A stretch of 64,000 bases of DNA, taken from positions 131,948,972-132,012,971 of the forward strand of contig NC_060248.1 in the NCBI RefSeq assembly GCF_921293095.1, read 5' to 3'. Shown piece after piece: positions 22,858 through 48,307 of the stretch. How positions within the stretch are numbered: the first letter of the stretch is position 1; each line of letters begins with the position of its first letter. Both the position numbers and the translations under genes were made by a program. The stretch is from Ischnura elegans. Lineage: Eukaryota; Arthropoda; Insecta; Odonata; Coenagrionidae. The notes below the pieces were generated by a model that saw only the letters and a program-made list of their open reading frames with translations, was not told where the DNA came from and ran no database searches.

Positions 22858-23768
22858 CTGAGTAGTGAGGACGGAGGTCCACAGCAGCAAGTTCAACTCA
22901 AAAATCACTAAAATTTGAAAAATGATTTGTCGGCCTCCTAATAAACACAGAACGTTCGGAATAACACCAGGACCTTGACAATCCGATCCGGAACACAATT
23001 TTTGGGTTCTAAAGGGAGGTTATAAGGAGACACCAGTCGACAAAAACAAAGGACGATCGCCTTCACTACGAAAAACATCAAAAAATAACCCCAGATTTTC
23101 ACTTTTCGAGATAAAAGGCACACAGAATAGTATAATTAGACAATATTGATATTCTACACTGGATATAAACACTTGGAAATGCACTGATAAGAAATAATAA
23201 CGTATTATTGGAACACGATCGACAAATCGTCACATGTTCAAGCGTGAAACACAAAACTTCAAAAATAACCAAAAATAAGGCATAGAATGTCACTGAAGGG
23301 GTGAAATATAAAGGAAAAGTAACTCCGAAACACTGATTAACCTCAATCAGGACGGATTTTCAATTACACAGGGAATTATAACACAAAAACCAACTCGGTA
23401 TAACTGAAAACTTAAGACACTTGTAATTGAAAGAAAAATGCACGTAGGGATACGAAACTTTCACAGGAGCAGTAGAATAAATGGCACTAGAAGCACATAG
23501 AATCACAAGGTAGGCAAAGCCACCCCCTAAGATTGGTGGGACTTTGAAATTTCTCGGCAGCGGCTAGATTGAGGCAAACACTAAAAACGCCACAAAAAAG
23601 CCAAAATTGGTTGGATCTTGAATATTTTCACAGTAGGCGGCAGCGGGAACATTTACGGACGTTACTGACATAATCAGCGTCAGTTAATCAATGATTTAGC
23701 CACTAAAACTGAGGTTATACGGGAGCGGCACATAGACACTTGTCCTGCTGTGGACCCCCGTCCTCACT
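22858..23768. repeat. Inverted repeat ~0.9 kb apart in element A
   Basis: GTGAGGACGGAGGTCCACAG near 22866 recurs inverted as CTGTGGACCCCCGTCCTCAC at about 23748-23768. The DNA between has no recognised gene. Confidence 0.6.
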
Positions 23769-23802
23769 CCACTAAATCTATGATGACTAGTTTAAGTCCA
23801 GC

Positions 23803-24250
23803 CCTGTCAGAGTGCAGTTTGAGCCATAGTACAGTTCCAGTCCAGTTACCCAGCCCAGTAACAGTCCACTTTTAGCCACAGTACACTTCCAGTCATGTTT
23901 TCTAGCCCTGTCACAGTCCAGTTTGAGCTATAGTACAGTTCCAGTCCAGTTACCCAGCCCAGTCACAGTCCACTTTTTGCCACAGTACACTTCCAGTCAT
24001 GTTTTCTAGCCCTGTCACAGTCCAGTTTGAGCTATAGTACAGTTCCAGTCCAGTTACCCAGCCCAGTCACAGTCCACTTTTTGCCACAGTACACTTCCAG
24101 TCATGTTTTCTAGCCCTGTCACAGTCCAGTTTGAGCTATAGTACAGTTCCAGTCATGTTACCCAGCCCAGTCACAGTGCAGTCTGAGCTCTAGCACAGTT
24201 CAAGCACAGTGATCCAGCACTGTTACAGTAGAGTTCTTCTCAAATTCTAG
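23803..24250 (+). repeat. 104-bp tandem array, right subterminal of element A
   Basis: CCCTGTCACAGTCCAGTTTG begins a unit at 23906, 24010 and 24114 (period 104), with partial units outside. Each unit contains several CAGTCCAG / CAGTCACAG / TACAGTTCC words like those of the left array. It likely marks transposase binding sites (inference). Confidence 0.85.
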
Positions 24251-24366
24251 CTGCCATAGTACAGTCTAGTACAGAAGAGTGTGCTGTGACTGTGCTAAAC
24301 GCATAGTTTAGTCCAGTTACAGTGCAGATTTAGTGCAATCACAGCACAGATTTTTTTGCCTGAGTG

Positions 24367-25980
24367 ACCATTCTTCTTTAAGATAGGAACAATAGGCGTC
24401 CCAAATTCACTGCTTTCTATGGGAGTCAAGATTTTATCTTCAACTAACCTATCCAGTTCTTTTTCTACCTTTTGCCTCAACGAAAAAGGGATTGGCCGGG
24501 GTTTGAAAAACTTTGGCACAATATTAGGTTTTAAGTTTAGCTTAACTGGTTCACCCTTGTAACATCCCAGTTTGTCTGTGAAAACAGCAGGAAATTCATT
24601 AAACAAACTCGTTACTATCTTTTGGGAACTGATCTTAAGCTTACTTGTCTCGTCATCTTCCACCTGGTTCACCATCATTGGAATGCTGATGGTAACATGA
24701 AATGCCTTGATCCAGTCACGACCCATTAAAGGATTTGCACCTGTTTTGAGCACAAAAAGATCAAGAGTTTTTTGCAGATTATTATGTTCCACATTAACAG
24801 ATAGTTTACCAATTGGTTTGATTTTCTCATTAGTATATGAACTCAAAAGCAAATCAGTAGGCTGCAAGGTAATATGATTGAAATATAACTCATAACATTT
24901 CTGAGATATTACTGAGACACAAGCTCCACTGTCCACTTCAAACATCAAGGTTTGACCTTCTACCTTTAAATTAACATGAATGGGTTTGACTCGTACTTGA
25001 TTGATGGACATTTTAACATTTTGCAAGTTAAACACGCCACTCAAGTCAAAATCATCATCGTCCTTCATATCAGTTTTGTCCTCCTCAACATAATGTTGGC
25101 GATCTTTGGCAAATTTAGTACCCTTATTTTGTACATGCTTTGAACATTCAGCCTTGGGTTTCTCATAACATACAAAGTTTGATGGCGAATTAATAGACTG
25201 CTTCTTACAAATACAAGCCTTCTCCAAATGGCCTTTCTTACCACAGTAATGACAACTGTAACTTCTGAACTTACAAACATTAGTCGTGTGACCACTTTTA
25301 CCACAGCAAAAACAATTCACTTTTTCACTTCCGATTCCCTCCTCACGGCGGAAAGGACGTTCCTGCCCCCCCGACTGCTTCGGGAAATGCTGAGGACGCC
25401 TTGGAGTTAATGCCTGAAGTCTAGATGATGTTGCCTGGCCGGCCGTATGATGGTAGGTCAGGGTAGATGAGTCCCGGTCCGCAGCCTCCAGTGAAGTAGC
25501 CAACTGCACCGCTTTCTCGAACGTCAGCTCCAGTTCCCCTAACAGACGTTTCCTGATAGCCTCGTTACGTAATCCACTAACCAGACGATCTCGCAGATAG
25601 TCAGAAAGCCTATTACCGAATTCACAATGAGTAGACAGTTTTTTTAGTTGTACTAAGTACTCAGCCACCGTTTCATAATCGTGTTGATTACGTTGACTAA
25701 ACTTATATCGTTCAACTATGAACGATGGTTTAGGGCTTAAATGCTCCTGTAACACTTTCACTATTGCCTCAAAAGACTTAGAACTTGGCTTTTCGGGTGT
25801 ACATAGGTCTTTTAACAAATTGTACGTTTTCACACCCAAGACCGTCAAAAGAGTACTGACTTTCTTTTCCTCCTTAATGTCATTACATTCAACGAATAAG
25901 TTAAATCTTTCGATGTAAGATTCCCAAGATTCATCTGCTCCCTCAAATGGGCCTAAAGAGCCTATAACGCCATGTGCCAT
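24367..25980 (-). CDS. Gypsy element 1 gag, protease and RT start
   Basis: ATG at 25978-25980, first in frame after the primer-binding region. A matrix/capsid-like region (about residues 1-200) is followed by two CCHC zinc knuckles, CFCCGKSGHTTNVC and CHYCGKKGHLEKAC (about 225-260), an aspartic protease with VDSGACVSVIS (about 355), and the RT N-terminal block with FGTPIVPILKKNG. The frame then runs into element A at 24364; the short tail beyond is not native. Gag and pol appear to have been one continuous frame. No stops or frameshifts are seen, in keeping with the near-identical LTRs. Confidence 0.93.
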
Positions 25981-26061
25981 TTTGGATATCTTTGATGACG
26001 CGCGTACCTTACTACGCGTAACTCACTATAAAGTTCAATGTCACAGTCATTTGCACACGCT

Positions 26062-26079
26062 CTCCATTACTCGTCGCCA
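26062..26079 (-). other. Primer-binding-site-like sequence
   Basis: It reads TGGCGACGAGTAATGGAG on the minus strand, two bases inside the 5' LTR. The TGG start fits pairing with a tRNA CCA end; the tRNA is not identified. Confidence 0.7.
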
Positions 26080-26081
26080 AT

Positions 26082-26303
26082 TGTTATATTCTACGCCTCA
26101 CCTCGTTAGGGAATCTCTTTTGTAGTTCAATACTGAAACCATGAATGAAACACACGAGTTATTTGTCAACGGTGGTGTCCGCCATGCCACGGGAAGGGCG
26201 CGAGGTAGACTACCGCGAACGATCGGGAGAAGAAGGGAAAGGAGGGGAGGCATGAGCGAACTCACCAATCGCCTTTATTCTACAACAATGTGCATACATA
26301 ACA
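26082..26303 (-). repeat. 5' LTR of Gypsy element 1
   Basis: 222 bp, identical to 12606-12837 except one base (26214) and absence of a 10-bp repeat. Followed by TSD CTTTT at 26304-26308. Confidence 0.95.
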
Positions 26304-26308
26304 CTTTT

Positions 26309-26364
26309 CTTGTTTTTTTGACGCATATCATCCGAGTTCATGTAAAGGGGAAATTAATAAATAA
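26309..26364 (+). pseudogene. Displaced C-terminal end of pogo-like transposase
   Basis: Read on from 12605 across the Gypsy insertion, the frame continues for 18 codons, with two more cysteines and a histidine extending the Cys-rich tail, and stops at TAA 26362-26364. An AATAAA lies at about 26357. This shows the target was an intact transposase exon. Confidence 0.85.
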
Positions 26365-26479
26365 AAAAGGAAAAATTGGAGAAGGCACTGCCTACATCAG
26401 TAATATTCAATTATTTTATTCTGGTGCCCTACATTACTGAGGTATTTCCTAAAATAAATGGTCCTGTGTACGGCAACAA

Positions 26480-27831
26480 TTCCTCGCGGGGTTATACCTT
26501 ATGGTCTCATGAAAGGAAGGGAAAACTGAATGATATCGTGCTGCAGAGAAAAGCACAAGGAAGTAGCAGAAAGTGGGAGTCTAGGTAGGCCATGGAAAAA
26601 GAAAAGGGAAGGGATGAACCGACAAACCAATCTAAAAATGATACGATCGTATGGACGTCGACTTCAAGCGTTGCGGGCCATGAACCAATTTTAAGTTAGC
26701 CTAGTAGTATAATCCAGCTAATAAAAAGTTCATATGTGCCAACAACTCCTACCCCAGTTTATACAGTTTGTTTGAAAGCTATTGCCCGCTAAATACGCAG
26801 AAAGAAGGAGATTGATATTGAGGGGAGGGTGAGTTAGGGGGAGCATACCTCGCCTAGCGATCGGTTAGGGAAGAAGGAATAGGGGATAATGGTTGACAGG
26901 GTGGTCAAAAATGACTTTTTGGACACTTAATACGTTCCGAAAAAAAATTACAGAACTTCAACCTCCTATCCAGTTTATTAAGTATTAAAAAAACTTTGTC
27001 CTATTCGTTCAGCCCTTCAACTATCCAAGTGTAAAGGACAAAATTTCTTTTCAAAATCCTACCTGCCGCCCGCCAAACAATAGTCGGGGTCCATTCGACG
27101 GCGAGAGCTATAAAGAGTAATGATTCTCACTTCATTCTGAAAATTTAGCATATAAAACATTTCTAACAATTGCCAAGTTAAAAATAGACTAATTGACAGC
27201 AATAAATGTAAGAAGAACAACGTTTAGCACTTGGAGTACTCAAAATTGATCATAGAGGTAGACAGGTAAAACTCTACTCAAAGTAGGAACCTGGGAAACT
27301 CTTCGAAGTCGGTATGTTTAAAATCTTCTGCTTCGGAAACGAGTTCCCTTTACTACGACGTCAGCATCAGAGTTATATCACTCCTATTTGGATGAATCTC
27401 GGCAACGGAAAGAATAATTCGAAGCAAGGTAAGCTAGCGACATAAATGTCATTTTAAGGCTTATTCTAAAAAAGCAGTCTAGTAAAAAAAACGTGTAACG
27501 TCTGAAATCAACAAATCTGAAGAAGATGGAACAAAGTACAAAAAATGGAGAAAGTGGCAGACTGGAAAAAAAATTACTCATTCCGAACCTCGAACCTTTC
27601 GAAACGTAAGCGCGATACGGTACCACTGGGCCAAATCGACCTTTAAACAATGGGCGAAATTTTTAAATTAAATTGAACGTGACCATATTTTTAAAATTTT
27701 AAATGCTTTTTTCTCTCAAACCCGGGCGTATTTGGACAAAACCCTTCAGCAGTATTCCTACCTAAGTGTCTACTTTCAAATAAAAAGGGTCTCATCTTCT
27801 TTCTTGACATCAGTTAGGCAAAGTCTCCTTG
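26480..27831. repeat. Right inverted arm of pogo-like transposon
   Basis: Reverse complement of the left arm, uninterrupted. It preserves the empty site of the hAT insertion (single CTCTTTAT, near 27113-27120 on the minus strand). Confidence 0.92.
27580..27643 (-). other. tRNA-like (pol III A/B box) segment in right arm
   Basis: Inverted counterpart of 7489-7552, with the same A-box-like and B-box-like sequences. Confidence 0.5.
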
Positions 27832-27834
27832 TTA

Positions 27835-28758
27835 GTCAAGTCCTCCACCTCTTGCTCATCCTCATTTTGTTGTTCCTCCTCTTCCGAAAATGTTGCTCTA
27901 TTATTACATGCATAACTTAAATGACCTATCTGCCGAGACACATGACACATCTCATTCTAATGCTCACATCCTCTGGACAGATGATTCAGGCAAAAACGGC
28001 TGTAGGGCTGTTCCTAACTCTGCTTCCTGCTCTTCTTCCGCCTTTGATATGACTTCTGGTTGGCCGACGGCTAGATCCCACACTCGAGCCTTTCCTTTTC
28101 TGATAGATGGCAGCACCTGCTTCACGGCCCCAAAATGATGATTGAAAACCACGGCCTCAGCCTCTGGGCGCGTACACTTTGCAGACAGTAGACGTCGTCC
28201 ACTGCTCCTTCGCCACCTCCATGCTCTCTATTAATACACCGATGCTCATAGCCTCCGCTAGCGTTTCCAAGTCCTCTTGCTGGTCTAGCTTTGCCTTTCA
28301 CACATCATTTCTTACTCCATGGCAAAAGGCATCAACCAACACAGTCTCTAGGTGTTCCTCCACAATAACAGCCTAATTCTCTCAACACATTTGCAAACTC
28401 GATCACCCTTTCATCCGTGGCTTGGGCACAGCTGAATAACTTGCGGTGATACGTCCTCTTCCGTGTGGCAGGCTCATTATTTTTCTTCGACGAGACAATG
28501 ATAGAATTTTGAAGTGTCTTTGTCCATGAATTTCACTGACAAGCACGCCTGATGCAACACCTTCTGAGCCTCCCCCAAAAATTACGTAAGTGATAAAGCT
28601 CTTTTGTGGTCGCCCATCACATCGCATAAATTGGCGTAAACGTCAAATCGCTCCAGCCATTCCGTTGCTGTGTATTTTAAAGGGTCAATTGGTTTGAGCG
28701 ATCCCAATGCCACATTGAAAGATCCTCCCGCCGCTCCATCGTCTCCTGTTTCACTCAT
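27835..28758 (-). pseudogene. Gypsy fragment 2: gag, degenerate
   Basis: ATG at 28756-28758 opens a gag-like frame with SLKPIDPLKYTATEWLERFD, the type of block that starts Gypsy capsids (K-P-x-E-W-x-x-F). Further down are ERVIEFANVLRE and, after frameshifts, a CVSRQIGHLSYAC knuckle remnant and an acidic stretch up to the transposon border. Same strand and order as the pol pieces at 4860-6815, so both are halves of one old element split by the pogo-like transposon. Confidence 0.65.
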
Positions 28759-28990
28759 TTTGCTAAGGTTTTTTTTTTAATCCACTTTCAGAATTATAAC
28801 TTCTTACCAACCCAAAGGGAAGGACTGTTTCCAACTTGTCGCCGAAACTGTTGTCTCCACGCTCGTTTACCAGTATTACTTCACAATTTTAGGTGGGCAA
28901 ACAAATACATGCTCTTTAAGGTTCTCTGTCTTTATTTCACAAACTGGATACAGTACACTGCCATATATGTGTCAGCATTGCCAACACACA
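28759..28990 (-). other. Possible leader/LTR of Gypsy fragment 2
   Basis: On the minus strand, upstream of the gag ATG, lies a TTCGGCGACAAGTTGG sequence (about 28835-28850), similar to a primer-binding region after an LTR end. No second LTR copy is found in the window, so the LTR limits are not set. Confidence 0.3.
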
Positions 28991-28999
28991 CCCCATTCC

Positions 29000-29340
29000 C
29001 ATTACAACATCAATGAAAAACACCATGATCTGATGCCTTTATGTTGACGCCATCCACAACATATGTATAGGGATAGTTGGATGACCTGACCACAAAATGT
29101 GCCACCGTGCATTTGCACAGATTGAGTTCCCCTTTTGGCTCCACACATGAACGCAGTTTAAATCGGGTGAAAGAATTTCAAGTGTGATAATTGATTTTGC
29201 GATAGATGATTGCATCATCATCAAATAAACATTCTATACTGCTAATTCGGGAGCTGAGGTCATTTATGAATGTAATGAACTAAAGGGTACAGATTGCAGT
29301 TTCTTGTAGGATACCCAATGACACTTTAAGTACATCTATT
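29000..29340 (-). pseudogene. Second non-LTR reverse-transcriptase fragment
   Basis: The minus strand reads FITFINDLSSRIS then a CLFDDDAIIYRKI block, which corresponds to the F/Y-x-D-D RT motif, and beyond it an LNLCKCTVAHF block typical of RT thumbs. It has stops and frameshifts and covers only the central RT. It resembles the jockey-like element at 1141-4790 in style but is a different sequence. Confidence 0.55.
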
Positions 29341-32179
29341 CGTGATTATAATTGTAATCACAATTTTGGCATTCTGAAAATGGTTCTCACTCGTGAATGA
29401 CATTAATTTATTGCTAAGTACTCTAAATTTATTCTTTGTCAAGCAAAGAATCTTTTGTGTGAATCAATGTACATTCATTTAAGTTTTTTCCTCTCCTTGA
29501 TAGGGTCTTATATTTCCTTTGTGATGATCTACGATGAAGGATGTGGTTTAGGAAAGCAGATTCATTTTGACACCCACGCCCATATTTACACAGTGTAGAA
29601 GCTTAGAACTCAATGACTCCACCTGCAGGTGTATACGACCCAGAGAAGAGTCTTGAACAGAGAGATTGCTAAGATATAGTGCAATGTCAAATTTGCTGAG
29701 ATTGCGAGAGACATATGGCCAGGGGGAAAACTTTGAGGGGAGGACTTTTAACCGAACAGGTTAGATCATGGGAGGACAAAATTGGAACAGGATGTTGAGA
29801 AAAAATTTACAACCTTGACAAAATCTTCAACTAGGCATAGATTTAAGCCTAGTGGTGAGTTGGTTCAAAGGGTACAGTATAAAGATTCATTTCAATGCAA
29901 AATTTGTCAGGTAGCGACTGGTATGGTGTTCATTGCAATGTCAGAATTAAAGTCTTCCTTTGTGACCCAATTCTTGAAGGTAGTTAGCAATCTCGAGAGA
30001 TAATTTTCAAAATCGGAAATAAATCCGATTTTTGTTTGGGAAGTTAACTACACATCCTAGTAATTTGGCAATAGAAACTTCAACAACTAGACATTGAGGC
30101 TTTAAGCAGCAGGTGAAGGAACCAAGGGCATGACAATCACAGAAAGGTTGGAGCCAACAAAAAGAGCAACACTCTCTTTTGGCAGCACTACAATTTCAAG
30201 AAAGATTGGAGCCTGGTAACTTGACCATATTATCAGGTATGTTTGTGCTTAGCCAAGTTTCACTCAAGGGAGATAATATCACACTATCCCCATGAAAGAG
30301 GACTATCATTATGGCCAAGATTGGTAATCTATGAGAAAAGATTTTATTGCTCCCAGTAGTAGATGCTTGGCCAGACAGCTCTGTTTATATCCCACCATAA
30401 TGAATGAACTGAATTCTTGATGCTAGATGATCGAATCAAGATCCCAGTTTTTGCTCGTAATGAGCTTTTCACCACCTTAGGCTTTCCAAAATTTGTGAAT
30501 CACCGCCCTTGTTGCAGAAGGCCTCGGTCAGGTTAAAAGTATACCCCGTTTCTCCTTACTCACCTGAGCTGGTGCCTGTGTGTGATCTCCTGGATGGAGA
30601 TGCCTGCCTACGACCATTTGGCAAGTCCTCACCTTCCTAACTGAGCGTTTTGATCAGCCCCTCCTGAAAGGTGGCAAAGGCTTACTGAGCAGTCATATTT
30701 TCTCTGGAAAATTCTACACTGCTGTGGCCAGGTACGGTAATCACTCCATCTCCTCTCCACTACTCTTTAACTTCCGGAAAAAATACATTATGACCTTGAG
30801 GTTTAATGAAGAGGAAATAAAATATTCATGTATGAAAAGTTCCCAAAGGTTTTGGAAGAAATTTATTCTTGAAATTTACAAGGAAAATATACAGCAATTT
30901 ATTAAAGTATCATCGCAGTCATTGCTTATCAAGTGATAACATATGTGGCAAATTTTATTTTACCAGATTCATAACTTGAAAATAATGCCCATTAATATTA
31001 GTTTGACTGCTATTAATATTCAAGGCACCTTCACACAACACCTTGCCATTAACAATTTGTACTGACATTCTTGGTTTCATTAATGGGACTCAACATTAAT
31101 CGCTGTAACATATGCGTAAACTGCTCATTAAAATATGACTCATTCTTAAAATGAATACCTAGCTTGAAGAGCTAGGTAAAAACAAAAATCAATAAAAACA
31201 TTAACAGTTAGTATCTATCAACAATTCTTTAGGAAGTAACGTTAGAATTACAAACATTTCATTCAAAATTTATTATAACAACCTTTTTCTTTTGAAATAA
31301 AAAAAACCTAAGAAAAAGGAACATGTGCATTGTAGTGAAACTCATGGCAATTTCTGTCAAATTTGACAGAAAAGTAAACGATTAGAGGTGGGTTAAAGCG
31401 TCATGGTTTGCTAACATTATGACCAGATTCATAACATAAATTACAAGAAAATAAACATTTTTACATAATATACAAATATATAAATGGTGACAGCATTGCA
31501 ACAGACCAGAGGAAAAATAAAATAGCTCTAATGCTGCAGAATTGTAACTCGGGGTGGCTTATTTGACGCAAGCAGCCAACATCTTTAAGTATGTAAAAAC
31601 ACAGCTGCATAAGCTTATCTTTTTTGGCTACAGTCTGAAGATAATAAAACGCACTTCAGGTATTTCTATTCCACTTTTTTTGGCGACTAGTATTCAAGAT
31701 TTACAAAAACCATAAACATTAACACAGTTAGACTTTGCACTTATCCCTTGGAAGAAACATTTTTGTCCGATATCCAACAATCAAATGAATACAAAACAAT
31801 TAGTTCGCATGAGTTGCTATTTGAAAATTTGCACCATCTGGAGGTAAGGAAAGGAAGTTACGAATGGGAGAAAAACGCGTTAAAAATACACAACTTGTAT
31901 AACATTATTAACCACTGCAATGCAGCCTCACACATACTACACAAGTAAAAATACACTGAGCACCAGTTTTCAAGTAATTTGTCCCCTCTTGTGCCAAACA
32001 ATTGTGACATTTTAATTCCTGTCCTCTATAAAAATAGACACCTCCTTCTCAAACTTTCCAGTGCCTTCACCAACAGCATAACACCCGTAGAATTCTCTTC
32101 CATTTTTAAACATCACGTCAACAATTGAACATGAGTTGCAGCAGTATATGCTTAAGCATTAACGAGATTAATATCAATT
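29341..32179. other. Unassigned stretch downstream of coronin
   Basis: No domain is recognised. An open frame at 29782-30003 (plus) of 73 codons has one CxxC pair but no clear family. Direct TTTATT words (minus AATAAA) occur at several places, so parts may belong to a long coronin 3' UTR. Confidence 0.35.
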
Positions 32180-33447
32180 TTTATTTGACATAACAAGCTG
32201 AGTAGTACCCTCACAGAATCTGATGACTTTGAGATACATATGAAGGTTTTATCACATGGCTGAGGTGAGTAATAATGTTTCCCACGGAGCTATGTATTGT
32301 GCTATCTACACCAGTAGACGTTGCCAAACAGAAACTGAAACGTGTGTAAAATGTTAGCTCCAGGAAACACTTCCAAATTTTGGTTGATCTAATTATCTTT
32401 CCAGTTTATCCTCATTAAAGCCTTCAATTAGAAGATGGATCACAATAAGTCGCTAAATGCCTTTGATGCTAAAAATTCAATGGATCATTGAGAGTACTTC
32501 CTTACTAATTGGAAATATTGCACTCAAATGCAAGTTCATTCCATAATGGAGGAAGAGAATAACCCATGGACCAAAGATTTTTTTTTCTCATTCCACTAAG
32601 GTAGGAATATTCCTTAAGAAATTAAAAAAAAAAAGAAGAAAACTGAAGAATTCTGACGTTGTAGTAGTTGCACATTAAATTGCCATTCCAACACAGTCCT
32701 GAGCAAATTATAGTCGACTTATTTAATACTTAGCACCTACGCAATAATGGTAATTTGAATCAGGGCCAACAAATTGAGCACGAAAGCACAACAACACATT
32801 TTTTTGCCGTTTGGTGGCAGAGATTGTCTGGATAACTAGAGATAAAATCAAGCAAATAATTGTCAGTCATCAAATTACAGGTGATTAACACATATTGCTG
32901 GCTGAAAACCTCAAGCTTACTCTTGGACAAAATACTATTTAACCTCAGATTGTTTGCCACAACATTTAAAATGATGAAGACAAAATCACTTCTCAAGTTA
33001 CTGAACTTACTTTAAGCCAATTTGTGTGGTTAAAGTATTGTAACTCTAGCAATTAAGTAAGACCAGTTAGTAAGCCATTATCACAATGCACGCAACAAAA
33101 CACTCAAACTCGCAACTGGCCATTTCCACTCGTTTCAGAGCAAGAGCCGCCACCCACCGTGGTTCAATTCAGCACTTATACCTAACAATCTCAACACACT
33201 AAAAAAAAATACTACAGTTTCTCAAGAAAATTGCGATGAATTTTCATGAGGTGTTACAGACGGCATTTTATCCATGCATAACAAACTTAATTCTTTAAAA
33301 AATAAAGCCTGCCAACAGCAAAGCTAATCACATTTCAGATTTCCTCCCCGTTCTCGCATCTTGCAATTTGTCCGAGATCCACCAGTTATTCATGGCCAGT
33401 TTAAAAAAAAATGGACTACCATTTCATTGGGCTGGGTAAAATGTCAT
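32180..33447 (-). other. Probable coronin 3' UTR (end uncertain)
   Basis: It follows the coronin stop at 33448-33450. The first clear minus-strand AATAAA downstream is at about 32180-32185, giving a 3' UTR of about 1.27 kb. No transcript evidence is available, so the end is a guess. Confidence 0.35.
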
Positions 33448-47880
<14,433 letters not shown>

Positions 47881-48075
47881 CTAAAAATATACATGTACAT
47901 AACAATCCCAGAAATTATCTACTACATACTTCAAGTCAATTTTTTACAAAGAGATTAACTTCGCTTGCTTCAACTATCTAACATAGAATGAAATGAGCTT
48001 TTTGTTCATGCACGTGTTACCTCCATACCACTATTTCTTACTGAAATACTAAATTTCTACCTCAAGTAGCTGTAA

Positions 48076-48307
48076 CCCGTCAGCGCCCAAAGTTTTTTTT
48101 AAATTCACACATATTTCACTTTTATAAAATATGATACATATGAGCTCAATGCAATGAACACAATTCAAACTGGCTGAATAACAGAGGAAACCTTCTACTA
48201 AGTATGTGCACCAAAACGTACGCTAAAATTCACATATTAAATGCATTGCAGGAGTATTGGCTCAGCACTGCACTGGGTGCCATATGGCACCCGTGGGCGT
48301 TGACGGG
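48076..48307. mobile_element. TTAA-type MITE (232 bp)
   Basis: Termini CCCGTCAGCGCCCA and TGGGCGTTGACGGG; the right flank is TTAA (48308-48311) and the left flank is GTAA (48072-48075), one base away. CCC termini next to TTAA fit piggyBac-derived MITEs. A GGGTGCCATATGGCACCC palindrome lies near 48275-48292. No coding capacity. Confidence 0.75.

Larger units (their letters stand above)
15610..24364. mobile_element. TIR element A with subterminal satellite arrays, itself split by element B
   Basis: The inverted termini CTCAGGCAAAAAAATCTGT and ACAGATTTTTTTGCCTGAG are perfect over 19 bp, flanked by TG at 15608-15609 and 24365-24366. Excision of the element plus one TG restores the Gypsy RT frame exactly. 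Without element B it is about 2.5 kb. The left side carries a 25-bp tandem array, the right side a 104-bp array, and both are built of CAGTNCAG motifs. No transposase is recognised. The 2-bp TSD and dense subterminal repeats recall CACTA-like elements, but the terminus is not CACTA, so the superfamily is open. Confidence 0.85.
12606..26303 (-). mobile_element. Gypsy-type LTR retrotransposon 1 (young, near-complete, split by element A)
   Basis: It has LTRs at 12606-12837 and 26082-26303, a 5-bp TSD CTTTT, a primer-binding-site-like sequence, a polypurine tract, and gag-protease-RT-RNase H-integrase coding on the minus strand. The LTRs differ by one substitution (12738 versus 26214) and one 10-bp tandem-type indel, so the insertion is recent. 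Order gag-PR-RT-RH-IN and the short LTRs of about 230 bp fit Metaviridae, perhaps the Mag lineage (tentative). There is no envelope frame. The element is interrupted in RT by element A; removing A and one TG restores the reading frame. Without A it would be about 4.9 kb. Confidence 0.95.
7298..27831 (+). mobile_element. Pogo-like DNA transposon with long inverted arms, hosting nested insertions
   Basis: The termini are CAAGGAGACTTTGCC (7298) and GGCAAAGTCTCCTTG (to 27831), flanked by TTA at 7295-7297 and 27832-27834. Inverted arms of about 1.35 kb run 7298-10637 (minus the hAT insertion 8021-9999) and 26480-27831. Between them is one transposase gene (10832 to 26364) split by a Gypsy element. 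Without the insertions the transposon is about 4.8 kb. The arms look almost identical by eye, so it is young or the arms have converted. A TA target site, expected for pogo, would need one unmatched terminal base; the clean reading is 3 bp, TTA. Confidence 0.85.
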
